DNA from: Henriciella sp. AS95
GTDB lineage: Bacteria > Pseudomonadota > Alphaproteobacteria > Caulobacterales > Hyphomonadaceae
Assembly: GCF_038900055.1 (NCBI RefSeq)
Contig: NZ_JBBMQM010000001.1
Coordinates: 2,480,001-2,544,000 of the forward strand
Direction: 5' to 3'
DNA: 64,000 bases
The number at the start of each line of letters is the position of its first letter. The stretch's first letter is position 1. Both the position numbers and the translations under genes were made by a program. Below are positions 46,991 to 55,764 of this stretch, piece by piece. Below the pieces are notes generated by a model, which was not told the DNA's origin, searched no databases, and saw nothing but the letters and a program-made list of their open reading frames with translations.

Positions 46991-47599
46991 TCAAGATTTT
47001 CCGCGATATTCATAGACGCGGTAGCTCCAGTATTTGTCGCCGCCATCACGCACGCAGACCCAGCCCAACTTGGCCATCGCCGGACGCAGCATCCTGTTGA
47101 ACCAGCCATGCGCCGCCAGGTACACCTTGCCACCTTCGGCCGCCTCATGAAGATGCTGAGCGGCTCGTCCGGCTCTTTCGCGCGCGTCGCGATTGCTTTC
47201 GCCGTCGAGGCTGTGACCGTAAAGCCATGCTGTCCGGGCGAGGACATTCCACGTCTTCGGCAGGTATTTGCGGTTCTTGAAGCGCGGCGGAGGCAGTGGC
47301 GCTTCGCAGAACACTTCGTGGCTTTCAGGCTGACGCCCACTGGCCAGCACAGCCGTTTCAATCGCCCGTGGCGCTGTCGAACTCAGCACGATATCTGCGT
47401 CCGCAACCGCTTCCTTCAGATTATCGGGAATCGGCTGGTCCGGCGCGAGACTTCCGATCTCATAACGGTTCCACCAGTCGCGATACTGCTGCCAGTCCAG
47501 GCGTGGACCGGCCTTACGGTCCAGCGCCGGTCGACCATGACGCGAGACAATAATCGGTCCGCGTCTTGGAGCTTTCTGATCAGAGGTTCCAGAACCCAT
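46991..47599 (-). CDS. Histidine phosphatase family protein
   Basis: This 202-residue protein has the RHG core near residues 20-22 (IIVSRHGRPALDR), the second catalytic Arg in SSTAPRAIETAVLASG and a late His in VYLAAHGWFNRMLRPAM. The order fits the phosphoglycerate-mutase-like superfamily, with a His nucleophile forming a phospho-histidine. It is smaller than PGM and has no assigned substrate. It lies 74 bases upstream of xseB on the same strand. Confidence 0.88.
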   Translation of the reverse strand: MGSGTSDQKAPRRGPIIVSRHGRPALDRKAGPRLDWQQYRDWWNRYEIGSLAPDQPIPDNLKEAVADADIVLSSTAPRAIETAVLASGRQPESHEVFCEAPLPPPRFKNRKYLPKTWNVLARTAWLYGHSLDGESNRDARERAGRAAQHLHEAAEGGKVYLAAHGWFNRMLRPAMAKLGWVCVRDGGDKYWSYRVYEYRGKS

Positions 47600-47680
47600 T
47601 ACACCCTCAGCCTAGCAGTGCAGAAGGCTGGTTTAAACAGCCGCCTTCCGAACACCTTCCCGGCAAAGCGATTAGATGGG

Positions 47681-48832
47681 TTAGTCCGACTCGGCAAGCT
47701 GCAGTGCTGCAGCTGTTCGCCCCATTGCCTGGCGAAGACCACTGACCCGGCTGAGCGTATGGGTCTCCGACAGGCAGATCTGGTCAAGCCGACGGCGTGA
47801 TTGGGCCATGACGTCGGACGCCTTGCCAGAGAGATAGGTCTCGCCACTCCTCCAGGCCTGCCCCAGCAGTCGATCTGGACGCATGGCGAAGGATTTCGCG
47901 CGGACGACACCGGAGCCGACCGGGACCTGATAATTGGAGTAGTGACGCTTGTAGTAATCGAGCCCCGGACCCGCATCGTAAATCGACGGACCATCCATCG
48001 CCATTTGCTCCAGCATGTTGTGCACAACCATATTGCCGGGCGAATATTGCGAATAATCCTGCTCAAATGCAGTGATCCACCCATGTGTCACTTTGTCGGA
48101 CTGAAGCACCAGTTCACTCGCTGCGTGCTCGCCGTCAAAATAGATGCTCACCAGTCTCAGACGGAATCGCGGGCCAGTATTGCTGCGCAATCTGTCCATC
48201 AGGCGGCGAGACCAGAGCGACGCCAGGACATCGTGGCGGCCTGTGCGGATGAATTGCTCGCGCTTCAGCTCGATCAGCCGGTCAAAGGTCTGGCCACATT
48301 CATTATCGTAGCGAAATTCGAGTTCGGAAAAATCGCGTTCAACATTGCGCTGCAACCGGCGCATCTTCTTGAAATGCTTTGGCCAGCGCTGAGTCTGGTT
48401 CTCGATGAAAGCATCCCAGCCGCCGCTGACATCGCTCATATTGGCGCCGACAAAAGTGAGACGCCGCTCGCTCTCCGCATCCTGCGGAAGCCAGCCATAG
48501 GCCGACATGCCCAGCAGGCCGACTCCCCTCAGAAATTCATAGGGTTTGAGGTCGGTTTGTTCCGATAGCACGGGTCCGTGCCAGTCCGAAAAGCATCCAC
48601 CAATTGGACGTGCCCAGGCGCCAGGCCGACGGTGCAGCGGCCAGAACCCGACCGGGACATCACAGTCAAATGCAACGGCAAACCGGACATCAGGACGGAC
48701 CTCGGCGACAAGACGCGCATAAAGCGGATCGAAGAACGGGTCATCGTAAATCGCCCTTGCATCGCGCAGGCGTTCAAAGGCCTGCCACAAATCGTCGGTC
48801 ATGTCCTTGGAGTGAAGAAGTGCGAACTTCAT
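47681..48832 (-). CDS. CelD/BcsL-type GNAT acetyltransferase
   Basis: This 383-residue protein has a C-terminal acetyltransferase domain of the CelD/FemAB-like 'acetyltransferase_6' kind: RPWKHFKKMRRLQR-like basic helix (WPKHFKKMRRLQRNVERDF), a strand-turn SIYFDGEHAASELVLQSDKVTHGWITAFEQDYSQYSPGNMVVHNMLEQM and YDAGPGLDYYKRHYSN. Related proteins act on exopolysaccharide or holdfast precursors in Caulobacterales, which is suggestive only. ATG 48832 has AGGGA 8 bases upstream. Confidence 0.8.
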   Translation of the reverse strand: MKFALLHSKDMTDDLWQAFERLRDARAIYDDPFFDPLYARLVAEVRPDVRFAVAFDCDVPVGFWPLHRRPGAWARPIGGCFSDWHGPVLSEQTDLKPYEFLRGVGLLGMSAYGWLPQDAESERRLTFVGANMSDVSGGWDAFIENQTQRWPKHFKKMRRLQRNVERDFSELEFRYDNECGQTFDRLIELKREQFIRTGRHDVLASLWSRRLMDRLRSNTGPRFRLRLVSIYFDGEHAASELVLQSDKVTHGWITAFEQDYSQYSPGNMVVHNMLEQMAMDGPSIYDAGPGLDYYKRHYSNYQVPVGSGVVRAKSFAMRPDRLLGQAWRSGETYLSGKASDVMAQSRRRLDQICLSETHTLSRVSGLRQAMGRTAAALQLAESD

Positions 48833-48916
48833 GTGTGCCATCCCTGATCACAGATCCAGTTTCTGAGATCAGTCTTGCAAACAGCGAGCCAATTTCCCCC
48901 CAAAAGGGAATTTAAC

Positions 48917-49786
48917 TCAGAGTCCTCGCCAGAGACGCTTCTTCATGCAGGGCTCGGCATCTGCCTTTGAGCAGGAGTAAGTCGAGAACAGAACCGTGTC
49001 GGCACGCCCGATCAGGTTTTCTGCCGGCACGAACCCAACCGACGCTTCTTCCGCCGATATCCCGCGGGGCAGAGAGCACCCTGCCCGGTCCACAATGCCT
49101 TCAGCATTTGGCGGACAATGCCCCGTCAGCGACCGGCCATCTTCGGAATTGTCGCGGTTGTCACCCATGAACAGGTAATAGCCTTCCGGGACATCGAACT
49201 CGGGCGTTGAATCGAGACGATTGAATTCATCCGGACCTTGCTGGAAATCATGCGTCAGCCAGGAGCGGCCGTCGACCGTCTCCTGATACTCTCGGGCGAT
49301 GGTGCGATGCCGATCCTTGGGATTGTAGGTGATACGACGCACAAATTCACGGTCGATTGGCTCACCATTCAGATAGATCTGCTCATCAATCATCTGCACG
49401 CGATCGCCCGGCAGGCCGATAATCCGTTTGATCATGACGCGGTCCGTGTGCGGATGCATGAAGACAGCAACATCGCCGCGCTTGGGCTTGCTGCCAAACA
49501 CACGTCCATCACCCTCTGGGATCAACCGCCAGGCACCCCATGGCAGGCTGTACCGGCTATAGCCGTAGGCAAACTTGTTCACGGCGACCCGGTCACCGAC
49601 CTGCAGGTTGGGCACCATGCTTTCCGAGGGGATCACCCGCTGTTCATAGATAAGGAACGAGAAGATGTAGAACGCCGGAATAAAAATAGCGAGCGTCACC
49701 AGCCATTCGCGCACTTCGTGCAGAAGCTTGTCTTTCAGCGACCGCTCTTCTGCTGGCGCTTCGGAAGTCTGGGAGGATTCAGTCAT
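48917..49786 (-). CDS. lepB: Signal peptidase I
   Basis: This 289-residue inner-membrane serine protease cleaves signal peptides. One N-terminal membrane helix (about 27-47) precedes the catalytic Ser56 (IPSESMVP) and the general base Lys120 (VMIKRIIGLPGD); GDNRDNSEDGR is box E. The cluster of Cys near the C-terminus is an unusual feature for LepB. Its start overlaps the UPF0145 gene stop by 4 bases. Confidence 0.96.
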   Translation of the reverse strand: MTESSQTSEAPAEERSLKDKLLHEVREWLVTLAIFIPAFYIFSFLIYEQRVIPSESMVPNLQVGDRVAVNKFAYGYSRYSLPWGAWRLIPEGDGRVFGSKPKRGDVAVFMHPHTDRVMIKRIIGLPGDRVQMIDEQIYLNGEPIDREFVRRITYNPKDRHRTIAREYQETVDGRSWLTHDFQQGPDEFNRLDSTPEFDVPEGYYLFMGDNRDNSEDGRSLTGHCPPNAEGIVDRAGCSLPRGISAEEASVGFVPAENLIGRADTVLFSTYSCSKADAEPCMKKRLWRGL

Positions 49787-50100
49787 TTTAGTCTGACGGC
49801 TGTTCCATAAGCGAGCAGTTCCGCAGATCCGCCCATTATCATTGATGTTGTTATGCGCATCGAAATGATCGCATCGGCGCCAAGGCTTTGGGCGTCCGCG
49901 CGCATCCGGTCAAGGGCCTGCTCGCGCGCTTCTGCCATTAGTTTGGTGTACTCAGGCACTTCTCCACCTACCAGATTTCGTAATCCAGCCATGATGTCAC
50001 GGCCGAAAAATCGTGTCCGCACGACATTTCCCCGCGCAATCCCCAGCACCTCGCTCACATCGCGTCCGGGGACATTCTCGGCCATGGTCACAATCATCAC
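49783..50100 (-). CDS. UPF0145 (YbjQ) family protein
   Basis: This 105-residue protein has the YbjQ/UPF0145 signature: GRDVSEVLGIARGNVVRTRFFGRDIMAGLRNLVGGEVPEYTKLMAEAREQALDRM, then AQSLGADAIISMRITTS. The family forms pentamers and is a putative heavy-metal-binding domain; its role is not established. It is coupled to lepB by a 4-base overlap and follows the small membrane-protein gene by 6 bases. Confidence 0.92.
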   Translation of the reverse strand: MMIVTMAENVPGRDVSEVLGIARGNVVRTRFFGRDIMAGLRNLVGGEVPEYTKLMAEAREQALDRMRADAQSLGADAIISMRITTSMIMGGSAELLAYGTAVRLK

Positions 50101-50106
50101 GCGCGC

Positions 50107-50373
50107 CTATTTATCGACCGTTCTGGAATAGTGGTCGTCTTCCTTGCTGGCCAGCCTGTCGGCAACAACCTTTATGAAAAGCAGCAGCATCCCGATGAAC
50201 ACGATCCCCGGCACCAGCAAAATCAGGAATATCGGCGCCCCGCTCTCCTGAGACGCTTCCCCAATCGCAAAACTAATCCCCAGCACGGAAAAAAGCGCAT
50301 AGATGCCTGCGCCAAGCACGATCAGCGCGATGCCTGCAATGAAAAGGAAATTCGTGCCGCCGCGTTCGCTCAT
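50107..50373 (-). CDS. Small two-helix membrane protein
   Basis: This 88-residue protein has two membrane helices (about 10-32 and 46-67) and a charged C-terminus ASKEDDHYSRTVDK. No family is recognised. It starts the operon that leads to UPF0145 and lepB. Confidence 0.7.
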   Translation of the reverse strand: MSERGGTNFLFIAGIALIVLGAGIYALFSVLGISFAIGEASQESGAPIFLILLVPGIVFIGMLLLFIKVVADRLASKEDDHYSRTVDK

Positions 50374-50478
50374 GTCGCTCTCCTGCCAAGTCTGGCTAGA
50401 GTAGAGACGTGGCGAAAGCTTGGCGACAAAAAAACTGACTGTCGAAAAAGTCGTGGGCGTGCTGGCTGGGGACTGTGA

Positions 50479-51546
50479 TCAGCTAGCGGTGTACCAGTCG
50501 ACCCCATCAGCGTCCCGGGACCTGCGGGCTTTGCCGTCCGCCAGCAGATAGTTGAGATGCGCGATCGCTTCCCCCGTCGCCATCGAGACAAGATCATCGC
50601 CAATCTTGCGACCAAATACGGATGGAAAAATATCGATCACGCGCCGCGGTTCTTCTGCGAGGCGCTGATGAAGGCGCTTCAACGCGGTCTCATGGCCCTT
50701 GATAAGGTGACCGAGGCGTTTGTGTGCGCCTTTGAAAGGCTCATTGTGCGCCGGTAGCACCAGCACGTCATCGGACAACTCAGCCTGCAGTTTCCGACAA
50801 CTGTCCAACCAGTCCTGGAGCGGATTGGCATCCGGTTCAGTCGGGTGCACGGAAACGTTTGACGAAATACGCGGCAAAAGCTGGTCACCGGAAATGACGA
50901 TGTCGAGCGCTTCACAATAGAGGCAGGAATGTTCCGGGGAATGACCATTGCCCGAAATAACACGCCAGCTTTGCCCCCCCATCTCAAACACATCGCCGTC
51001 ACTCAGCCGGTGATAGGCGTCCGGCAGCTGGCTAACGGCGCGGCCGAACCCGCCGAAGCGTTCGCGATAGCTATTGAGCTGGCTCTCATTCCATCCAGCG
51101 GCTCGGAAGAAACTGATGCCTGCCTCTGGTGCCTCGCGGCCGGTATCGGCCACCAGCATACGACAGCTCACATATTCCAGTCGGCTGATCCAGAGTTCGG
51201 CCCCGGGAAACTTCCTCGTCAACCAGCCTGCATTACCGATATGGTCTGGATGCATATGCGTGACGATGACGCGCCAGACGGGCCGGCCACCAAGCTTCTC
51301 ATCGAAGATTTTGCGCCACGCGGTTTTCGTGTCCGGCATCGGCATCCCGGTATCGACAATCGTCCAGCCCTTCTCGCCGTCATCGATCAGCCAGAGATTT
51401 ATCCATTTGAGCGCAAACGGAAGCGGCATGCGCACCCAATGCAGCCCCGGCACGATCTCGATCGTTTCGCCGACATCCGGCGTCGTGTCTCCCAAGGGAT
51501 AATGAAGCGCCGGTCGGCTCGGCGTTTTGGTCTGAAAGCCATCCAT
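50479..51546 (-). CDS. Metallo-beta-lactamase-fold hydrolase
   Basis: This 355-residue MBL-fold protein has the metal-binding motif THMHPDHIGNAG (H-x-H-x-D-H), a further His in GNGHSPEHSCLYC, Asp in SGDQLLPRIS and His in PAHNEPF. A C-terminal helical winged domain (about 255-355) is typical of the larger members that hydrolyse thioesters, such as glyoxalase-II-like or LACTB2-like proteins. Substrate unknown. Confidence 0.88.
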   Translation of the reverse strand: MDGFQTKTPSRPALHYPLGDTTPDVGETIEIVPGLHWVRMPLPFALKWINLWLIDDGEKGWTIVDTGMPMPDTKTAWRKIFDEKLGGRPVWRVIVTHMHPDHIGNAGWLTRKFPGAELWISRLEYVSCRMLVADTGREAPEAGISFFRAAGWNESQLNSYRERFGGFGRAVSQLPDAYHRLSDGDVFEMGGQSWRVISGNGHSPEHSCLYCEALDIVISGDQLLPRISSNVSVHPTEPDANPLQDWLDSCRKLQAELSDDVLVLPAHNEPFKGAHKRLGHLIKGHETALKRLHQRLAEEPRRVIDIFPSVFGRKIGDDLVSMATGEAIAHLNYLLADGKARRSRDADGVDWYTAS

Positions 51547-51602
51547 GGTGGTGAGTCTGACATGGGTCGATCACGCTGGGAAGCCTGACCGCGGGTCAAT
51601 GT

Positions 51603-52982
51603 TCAGCACGCGATCACATTGACGGCGAGACCGCCGGTGCTGGTCTCCTTGTACTTTGACGACATGTCGATGCCCGTCTGACGCATCGTCTCGATGACCT
51701 GATCGAGACTGACCTTGTGATGCCCTGTCCCCTGCATGGCGAGACGCGCCGCATTGACGGCTTTGACGGCTCCAAAAGCGTTGCGCTCAATACATGGTAT
51801 CTGAACAAGGCCGCCGACAGGGTCGCAGGTCAGACCGAGATTGTGCTCCATGCCGATCTCGGCTGCCACACAGCACATTTCGGCATCGGCGCCCCAGACC
51901 GCCGCCAGGCCCGCCGCCGCCATCGAGCAGGCGACGCCCACTTCCCCCTGGCATCCCATCTCGGCACCCGAGATCGAGGCACGTTGCTTGTAAAGAAGGC
52001 CGATCCCTCCCGCGACCAGCAGGAAACGCCGGGCGTGATCGCGATTGAGCTGCCCATCCTCGCTGCAATAATGACGAAGGACGGATGGCAGAATCCCGGC
52101 TGCACCGTTGGTGGGCGCGGTCACAACCCGCCCGCCTGCCGCATTCTCTTCATTCACCGCCATCGCATAGACGTTCAGCCAGTCAAACAGCTGTTCGCGT
52201 TCGTTGGAGCCGGGATTGTCGCGCAGCTTTTCGTGCAGACCGCTTGCGCGCCGAGCAACCTCCAGACCGCCGGGCAAGATGCCTTTCCGCGACAAGCCAC
52301 GGTCGATGCACGCCATCATCGTATCTGCGATCTTGTCGAGCCGCTTCAGCGTCTTTTCCCGCGTGCGGCGCGCGTCTTCATTGTGCAGGATCAGCGTATC
52401 GATGCGCCAGTCATTGCGGGCGCATATGTCCAGCATCTCAGCCGCAGAGTTAAATGGATACGGTGCCCCTCTGGCACTCTCGACCAGATCTTTTCGCACC
52501 GGTTTCTGAAGCTGGCGCTTGGAAGCGATGAACCCTCCGCCCGTAGAGAAGTAAGTGCGCGAGAAGGATGCGGTCGCTTCCCCGGCATAGAGGTTCATCG
52601 TCATGCCATTGGGGTGCAGTTCAGGAACGGTTTCGGTATCAAAAACGATGTCCTTGACCGGATTGAAGTCGAGCACAGGTCCATCCATCAGGGCGATGCG
52701 CCGCTCCTGGACCGTTTTGCGAAAGGCCTGCTCGGCTTCCTCAGCGTCGGCTGTTTCAGGCTGCATGCCGATAAGGCCGAGGATCACCGCTTTGTCCGTC
52801 CCGTGACCAACCCCCGTCAGCGCGAGGGAGCCCTGGAGCACCGCTTCCACCCGTGATGCCTGCGACAACTTTCCAGCCTTCTCAGCCTCCTGCAGGAATC
52901 GCCGCGCAATTCGCATAGGCCCCACCGTATGGGAACTCGACGGGCCAAGGCCGATGCGAAATAGGTCCAGGACGGAAAGCAT
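51603..52982 (-). CDS. sdaA: L-serine ammonia-lyase (single-chain, iron-sulphur)
   Basis: This 459-residue enzyme deaminates serine to pyruvate using a [4Fe-4S] cluster. It has the N-terminal [34 protein letters not shown] and the cluster-binding [17 protein letters not shown] and [18 protein letters not shown] with their cysteines. Length matches E. coli SdaA/SdaB. No regulator lies beside it. It is divergent from the TonB-dependent receptor. Confidence 0.97.
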   Translation of the reverse strand: MLSVLDLFRIGLGPSSSHTVGPMRIARRFLQEAEKAGKLSQASRVEAVLQGSLALTGVGHGTDKAVILGLIGMQPETADAEEAEQAFRKTVQERRIALMDGPVLDFNPVKDIVFDTETVPELHPNGMTMNLYAGEATASFSRTYFSTGGGFIASKRQLQKPVRKDLVESARGAPYPFNSAAEMLDICARNDWRIDTLILHNEDARRTREKTLKRLDKIADTMMACIDRGLSRKGILPGGLEVARRASGLHEKLRDNPGSNEREQLFDWLNVYAMAVNEENAAGGRVVTAPTNGAAGILPSVLRHYCSEDGQLNRDHARRFLLVAGGIGLLYKQRASISGAEMGCQGEVGVACSMAAAGLAAVWGADAEMCCVAAEIGMEHNLGLTCDPVGGLVQIPCIERNAFGAVKAVNAARLAMQGTGHHKVSLDQVIETMRQTGIDMSSKYKETSTGGLAVNVIAC

Positions 52983-53299
52983 AAATCAGGGCTCGTCTAA
53001 AATTGTTTCGTTTGAAATCAACGGCTAATGGCGATGACTTCGAACAGCAAGCCAGATCCCGAAACCGGCCGCAAATCACAATGCAACCTCTGCATTAGTG
53101 CGACAGCGCCCAAGATCAAGTGATGCGTGAATGCCTCACCAGTAGCTACATTTTGTCATGCGACTCACACAATGAGTTGCGTATCTGGAGTGAACTCCAA
53201 TAATCAAACGCGTGTGAGTCTGTAACATTCATCACACAAAGGCCGACCAGATAAGGTCTGCCTACACATAACCATAAAACCTTGAACTGGGAGCATTTC
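52983..53299 (+). promoter_or_regulatory. Intergenic region between sdaA and the TonB-dependent receptor, with inverted repeats
   Basis: This 317-base divergent region holds no gene I can support. It contains the inverted repeat GTGTGA-N14-TCACAC (53212-53237), the palindrome TGGAGTgaACTCCA (53186-53199) and a further TCACAC at 53165-53170. These may be operator sites for the receptor gene. The last 70 bases are relatively AT-rich, which fits a promoter. Confidence 0.5.
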
Positions 53300-55609
53300 A
53301 TGCAGCGCCATTTTTTCCTTCTGTCCAGCGTCGCCATGGCGACCGTGCTGACATTCGGAACAGCACAGGCACAAGAGGCAGAAGGCGAGCGGGAATCCGC
53401 CGTCGACCGCGTTCTCCAAACCGTTACCGTCTCCGCCACCAAGAAGAAGGACGTTGAAGACGTTCAGTCCGTTCCGGTGTCGGTAACTGCCTTCAACGAA
53501 GACACACTCGACGCTCTTAACGTCACGACACTTGAGAGCCTCAGCTACACGACCCCGAACGTATCGCTTGATGATGTCGGCACCGCCCGCGGTACGGCAA
53601 ACTTCGCGATCCGCGGCCTTGGCGTGAACTCGTCCATTCCATCCATCGACCCGGCGGTCGGTGTGTTCATGGATGGCGTCTATCTCGGCGTGAACAACGG
53701 CGTTGTTGTCGACCTTTTTGACCTCGACAGCATCGAAGTTCTGCGCGGCCCGCAAGGCCTGCTTTTCGGCCGCAACACGACGGGCGGCGCGCTGGTGATC
53801 AACACTGGCAACCCGACTGACGATTTCAGCTACAAGGCCCGCGCGACATTTGACGGTCCGATTGACGACGATCGCGGCGGTCTGAACTCAACCGTACAAG
53901 CCACCGTTTCCGGCCCACTGATCGAAGGCGTTCTGAACGGCAAGATCGGCGCCTACTACAATTCGGATGCTGGCTACTTCAAGAACCTCTACAATGGCGA
54001 CAATCACGGCGAAGCCCAGACGACGATCTATCGTGGCGCCCTCGAATGGTTTGCCACCGACAGACTGACCGTCCTTGCAAAAGGCCAGTACTCGGAAGCG
54101 CGTGTCGACGGTCCAACTGGACAAAACCGCGGAACCTTCGAGCGCGATACCTTTGATTTTGCGATCGACAATCCTGGCTTCGGTGATTCTGAAACTGTCT
54201 TTGGTTCAATCCAGGCCGATTATGATGTCGATTTCGGCGATGGCCAGATTACGAACATTCTCGGCTATCGCAGCTATGACGCCACTGGCAGCAGTGATAT
54301 CGATGCATTACCCGTGTTCCTCTTCCATTCCGACACCGAGTTGGAACAGGAGCAGATCTCCAACGAGCTTCGTTATGCCGGCACTTTCGGAAAGTACGAT
54401 GTCACGACGGGTCTGTACTATTTTAACCAGGATCTCGCCTATACCGAGATCCGCTATCTGCCTTTCGCAACGCCTGCCCCGTTCTACGGCGGCGGCAGTC
54501 AGGAGCACACGGTCTATGGCGCTTTCGCCAACGTGGATTACTCATTCACGCCTGACCTGATCGGTACAGTCGGCCTGCGCTACTCGAAGGAAGAAAAAGA
54601 TGCGGACGTGACCTATATTCGTCCACGTCCAGCTTGCAGCGTTGTCGATGAGACATGCCCGACATCAGGAACCAACCCGTTTGTTCCTGGTGAAAACAAC
54701 GGCTTCACTGACAGCGATGAGTGGTCCAACTGGACGCCGAAAGTCGGCCTTCAATATTTCTGGAACGACGACTTCCAGACCTATGGCTACTACACCAAAG
54801 GCTTTCGCTCGGGCGGCTACAACTTCCGCATCACCGATGTTGGGGTTTTCCTCGGCCAGATCCTTCCGGCGACCGGCGGCGATTTCGGCTTTGATGAGGA
54901 AGAAGTCGATGCCTTCGAACTCGGCTTCAAGGCAAACAGCCCTGATGGCCGGATTCAGGTCAATGGCGCAGCCTTCCTGACCAAGATTGACAACATGCAG
55001 CGCGAAGTGAACACCGCCGGTGCTTCTGGCGTCGTGCAGAACATCCTCAACACGGCTGACGCCACCATCAAGGGTGTCGAGCTTGAGGGCCGCTGGGCTG
55101 CCACGGACAACCTGCTGTTTAACTTCAATGTTGGCATGATCGACGCGGAATACGACGATGTTCGCTTCGACATCAGTGGCGACACGGTGGTCAACGCCCA
55201 GGATGCTCGCCTCGACCTTCCGCGCGTGCCCCCGCTCACCTATGGTGCAGGCTTCATCTATGATCTGGATCTCGGTGACTCAGGCGCGATCATCACGCGT
55301 GCGAACTACCAGTATCGGGATCGCATCGCCTATACTGACAGCAACTTTGGCTGGGTACAGGCCGCCAATCAGGTTGACGCCAATGTGACCTGGGAAACGC
55401 CGTATGACGGTTTCTCAGTGTCCTTCTTCGGTGACAATTTGCTGGACGAAGTTCAGGTCGGCAATGACACGCAACTCGGTCAGATTCCGTTCGGTGGTCC
55501 GCTGTCGAATGGCGTACAGACACCTTATCAGCCTTATCCGGGCGGCGGCACCTTCTCCCCGCTCAAGAAAGGCCGCGTCGTTGGTGTGGAATTCACCATC
55601 AGAGGATAG
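53300..55609 (+). CDS. TonB-dependent outer-membrane receptor
   Basis: This 769-residue protein has a signal peptide (1-24, ending AQA), a TonB-box-like stretch VLQTVTVSATKK, a plug domain (about 40-160, with VPVSVTAFNEDTL, FAIRGLGVNSSIPSIDPAVGVFMDGVYLG and VLRGPQGLLFGRNTTGGALVINT) and a 22-stranded-type barrel with YTKGFRSGGYNFR and VDAFELGFKANSPDGR. It imports a ligand across the outer membrane using TonB energy; many alphaproteobacterial receptors of this sequence type take up sterols, aromatic compounds or glycans, but nothing here fixes the ligand. ATG 53300 has GGGAG 6 bases upstream. Confidence 0.95.
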   Translation: MQRHFFLLSSVAMATVLTFGTAQAQEAEGERESAVDRVLQTVTVSATKKKDVEDVQSVPVSVTAFNEDTLDALNVTTLESLSYTTPNVSLDDVGTARGTANFAIRGLGVNSSIPSIDPAVGVFMDGVYLGVNNGVVVDLFDLDSIEVLRGPQGLLFGRNTTGGALVINTGNPTDDFSYKARATFDGPIDDDRGGLNSTVQATVSGPLIEGVLNGKIGAYYNSDAGYFKNLYNGDNHGEAQTTIYRGALEWFATDRLTVLAKGQYSEARVDGPTGQNRGTFERDTFDFAIDNPGFGDSETVFGSIQADYDVDFGDGQITNILGYRSYDATGSSDIDALPVFLFHSDTELEQEQISNELRYAGTFGKYDVTTGLYYFNQDLAYTEIRYLPFATPAPFYGGGSQEHTVYGAFANVDYSFTPDLIGTVGLRYSKEEKDADVTYIRPRPACSVVDETCPTSGTNPFVPGENNGFTDSDEWSNWTPKVGLQYFWNDDFQTYGYYTKGFRSGGYNFRITDVGVFLGQILPATGGDFGFDEEEVDAFELGFKANSPDGRIQVNGAAFLTKIDNMQREVNTAGASGVVQNILNTADATIKGVELEGRWAATDNLLFNFNVGMIDAEYDDVRFDISGDTVVNAQDARLDLPRVPPLTYGAGFIYDLDLGDSGAIITRANYQYRDRIAYTDSNFGWVQAANQVDANVTWETPYDGFSVSFFGDNLLDEVQVGNDTQLGQIPFGGPLSNGVQTPYQPYPGGGTFSPLKKGRVVGVEFTIRG

Positions 55610-55634
55610 CTGCGGCATCATATGTCTACGAGAG

Positions 55635-55665
55635 AGGCGGCAGAGCAATCTGCCGCCTTTTTTCT
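55635..55665 (+). terminator. Rho-independent terminator of the receptor gene
   Basis: GGCGGCAG and CTGCCGCC form a perfect 8-bp stem with a 6-base loop and a T-run, 26 bases after the stop. Confidence 0.92.
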
Positions 55666-55764
55666 TTGCTCCGAACATTGGCAAAGTCGCCCCTGCGTCA
55701 GGCTTGCAAATGAAATTCGAGCGGCGCAACCTCCCGGAAAACAAGACAATATCGGGAGGACTTC

